Shown here piece by piece: positions 62,301 through 64,000 of a stretch of DNA of 64,000 bases (within the stretch, counting starts at the first letter, position 1; every line of letters starts with the position of its first letter). The translations under genes and the position numbers were made by a program. Source of the DNA: Delphinus delphis (Eukaryota; Chordata; Mammalia; Artiodactyla; Delphinidae); contig NC_082699.1 in NCBI RefSeq assembly GCF_949987515.2, forward strand, positions 80,023,458-80,087,457. Direction: 5' to 3'. The notes beneath the pieces were generated by a model, which worked only from the letters and a program-made list of their open reading frames with translations, was not told the origin of the DNA and ran no database searches.

Positions 62301-63689
62301 GCGGCTCTCCAAGGTCTGCCAGAGGGATGTTTATCCCGGGAGAGTGAGTGAGGAGTCAGTGCTGGGAGTGATGAGCTGCAGCCAGAGCTCCTGCTGCAGT
62401 GGTGGCTTCTCAGAAGACAACAGAAAACTGTTACGGGGACTGTGGTCAGGGGCGGTTACTTTTCTGGCCGTGCCCCCTCTGCGTCGGCCGTGTGTTCGGA
62501 GGCTGTGGACGCTGGTCCTCAGCTTCGCTACCAGAGCCCTGCTGGTGGAGGATAGTGGTTAGGAGGCTGCGGGCGCAGCGGGGGCCTCGTGCCTTAGATG
62601 ATTCAGGTTCAGCATCCGCCTGTAAAAGAACTGTAGGTTTTAACATGGTCGTGATGTGTCAACTTATTTGTCAGTTAGGTGACTTGACTTTTCCTCACCA
62701 GACCCTTCCTACTAATGGCTCAGGGGGACAGTGTGCTCCGCCCTGTGGCTGTCAGGACCTGCCACCTGGGGAAGGAAAGGGTGACGACTGGGGCAGCGGT
62801 TTGACTTGGGCTCCACCCCCAGATTCACCAGGCATTTCAGCTGTGGACCACGTGAGGAAATATGTGTGAAAGTCCCACCGTCAGAAATGCCCACCTTTTG
62901 TTGAACACCTGTTAGGTGTCAGACCCTGAGCGAGGTACTTTATTTCTACCATGTTTCACCTTTCCAGCCTGGCAAGGTGTCAGCGGGGAGTCGCCCCCAG
63001 GCAGAGGGTAAAGGTTGGTGAGGCTTGCGGGCTGGGCCTGTGTTGCTGCAGCGCAGCGCTCGGCCCTCGTGGGCTCTGCCCGACTCCACGGCACCCCGTC
63101 AGCACGAGGGTGCTGAGTTCTGTGCCTTTCCACTGGGGTCACCAGAAAACCGGCTGGGGCTGCACACACTTCTCCTCTGGGGTGTCCTCACCGTGTGCCC
63201 CTCAGGGTCTCCCTGATGGACTCTGGTCTTTCCCCAGGTGGCAGGGCTTGGAGGGTGAGCCCTCTCTCAGGGGCGCCCTCCTCGCGCGCAGTCTTCCGCT
63301 GCTTCTAAGTCAGACATACGCAGAGCACGTGTGCGGGGCCTCTGGGGGAGGAGGTGTGATGCTGGGTCCAGCCGTGGTCTTGGAGCAGCTGTGCCCGGGT
63401 TCTGGGAGTGACAGCCCCTGCCAGCCCTCACCTCAGCGTTGGCGCCCGCAGCCTCTTGACTCTGCCCCTCCAGGTGGTTGGCACGTTGGCTAGAATAACT
63501 CGTGGACCTGTCCTTTCTTTCCTTCTGAATGTAATCATTATCAATCAGCTTTGGCCATTTTCCTTCTCTGTCTCAGGGTGCAGTCCCCATGGGACTTTGC
63601 AGCGAGGCCCACTCTGCTGCCCGTCCACTCCAGTAGCTGAGCATTTCCTCATATCTGTGTATAATCTACTCCAGGCTTTTCATAAGTTG

Positions 63690-64000
63690 GTCCCTGACTC
63701 ATGATGGTTTGACTTACGATTTTTCAACTTTATGATGCTGCAAAAGTGATACACATTCAGTGGAAACCATGCTTCGAATTTTGAATTTTGATCTTTTCCT
63801 GGACCAGCGATGCAGGGTGGATACTCTCTCCTGATGCTGGGCAGTGGCAGCCGCAGCTCCCCAGCAGCCCCGAGGTCACAAGGGTGCACAGCGGTGCCCT
63901 GACAGCCGTTCTATATTCACTTGCAATCAATTACATGAGATAGTCCACATTTTAGTATAAAACAGGCTTTGTGCTAGATGGTTTCGCCCACTTGTAGGCT
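63690..64000 (+). repeat. Ancient interspersed repeat, probably a DNA transposon (Tigger-like)
   Basis: CCCTGACTCATGATGGTTTG, TTTTCAACTTTATGATGCTG, GAATTTTGAATTTTGATC and AATTACATGAGATAGTCC occur in the order I recall for a common mammalian repeat, possibly of the Tigger group. It runs off the window. Confidence 0.4.

Larger units (their letters stand above)
59726..64000 (+). other. ADCK5: ADCK5 intron 1 (part)
   Basis: No coding exon recognised. Contains L2/MIR-like relics near 60865-60945, 62050-62300 and 62900-63035, and a probable DNA-transposon relic at the end of the window. Everything else appears unique. Confidence 0.6.

Overview
Mammalian nuclear DNA, almost certainly from a cetacean. 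Genes are split by GT-AG introns, poly(A) signals and CpG-island promoters are present, and more than a dozen tRNA-derived SINEs of the CHR type (start GGCTTCCCTGGTGGCGCAG) are scattered through it. The long CHR-2 form ending in GTACCGCAAAA is characteristic of whales and dolphins. Gene content and order match human 8q24.3 and the cattle DGAT1 region.

Layout: 1-1900 carries the last four coding exons of HSF1 (+). DGAT1 (-) follows tail to tail and is complete, with 17 coding exons and 492 aa, between 3566 and 12708. 13.0-16.5 kb is an interval without a recognised gene. SCRT1 (-) follows, with a long 3' UTR (about 16.55-19.23 kb) and the zinc-finger half of the protein; its N-terminal part falls in a 200-N assembly gap. 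21.4-36.2 kb is mostly repeats: a 6.06-kb endogenous retrovirus with both LTRs and a 4-bp target duplication, SINEs, and an L1 ORF2 fragment. TMEM249 (-, 6 coding exons, 233 aa), FBXL6 (-, 9 coding exons, 535 aa) and SLC52A2 (+, 4 coding exons, 444 aa) form a tight cluster at 36.2-44.7 kb; FBXL6 and SLC52A2 are head to head over a CpG-rich promoter. 44.7-59.5 kb is intergenic and heavily invaded by L1, LTRs and SINEs. ADCK5 (+) starts at 59714 with a tiny coding exon, and the rest of the window is its first intron.

The genes are unrelated in function: heat-shock transcription factor, triglyceride synthesis, neuronal repressor, CatSper channel subunit, F-box protein, riboflavin transporter, mitochondrial ADCK-family kinase-like protein. 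What they share is packing: convergent and divergent neighbours that share control sequences.

The observations most worth a second look are five miR-137 seed matches in the SCRT1 3' UTR (four in a 218-nt run just after the stop), a double-sided poly(A) hexamer between HSF1 and DGAT1, a SINE insertion that appears to have carried flanking sequence with it, and a CRE/CCAAT/GC-box cluster lying inside the SCRT1 3' UTR. I did not find a wholly new gene system. Coding calls were made by hand from splice sites, reading phase and remembered human and cattle proteins; no search was run.
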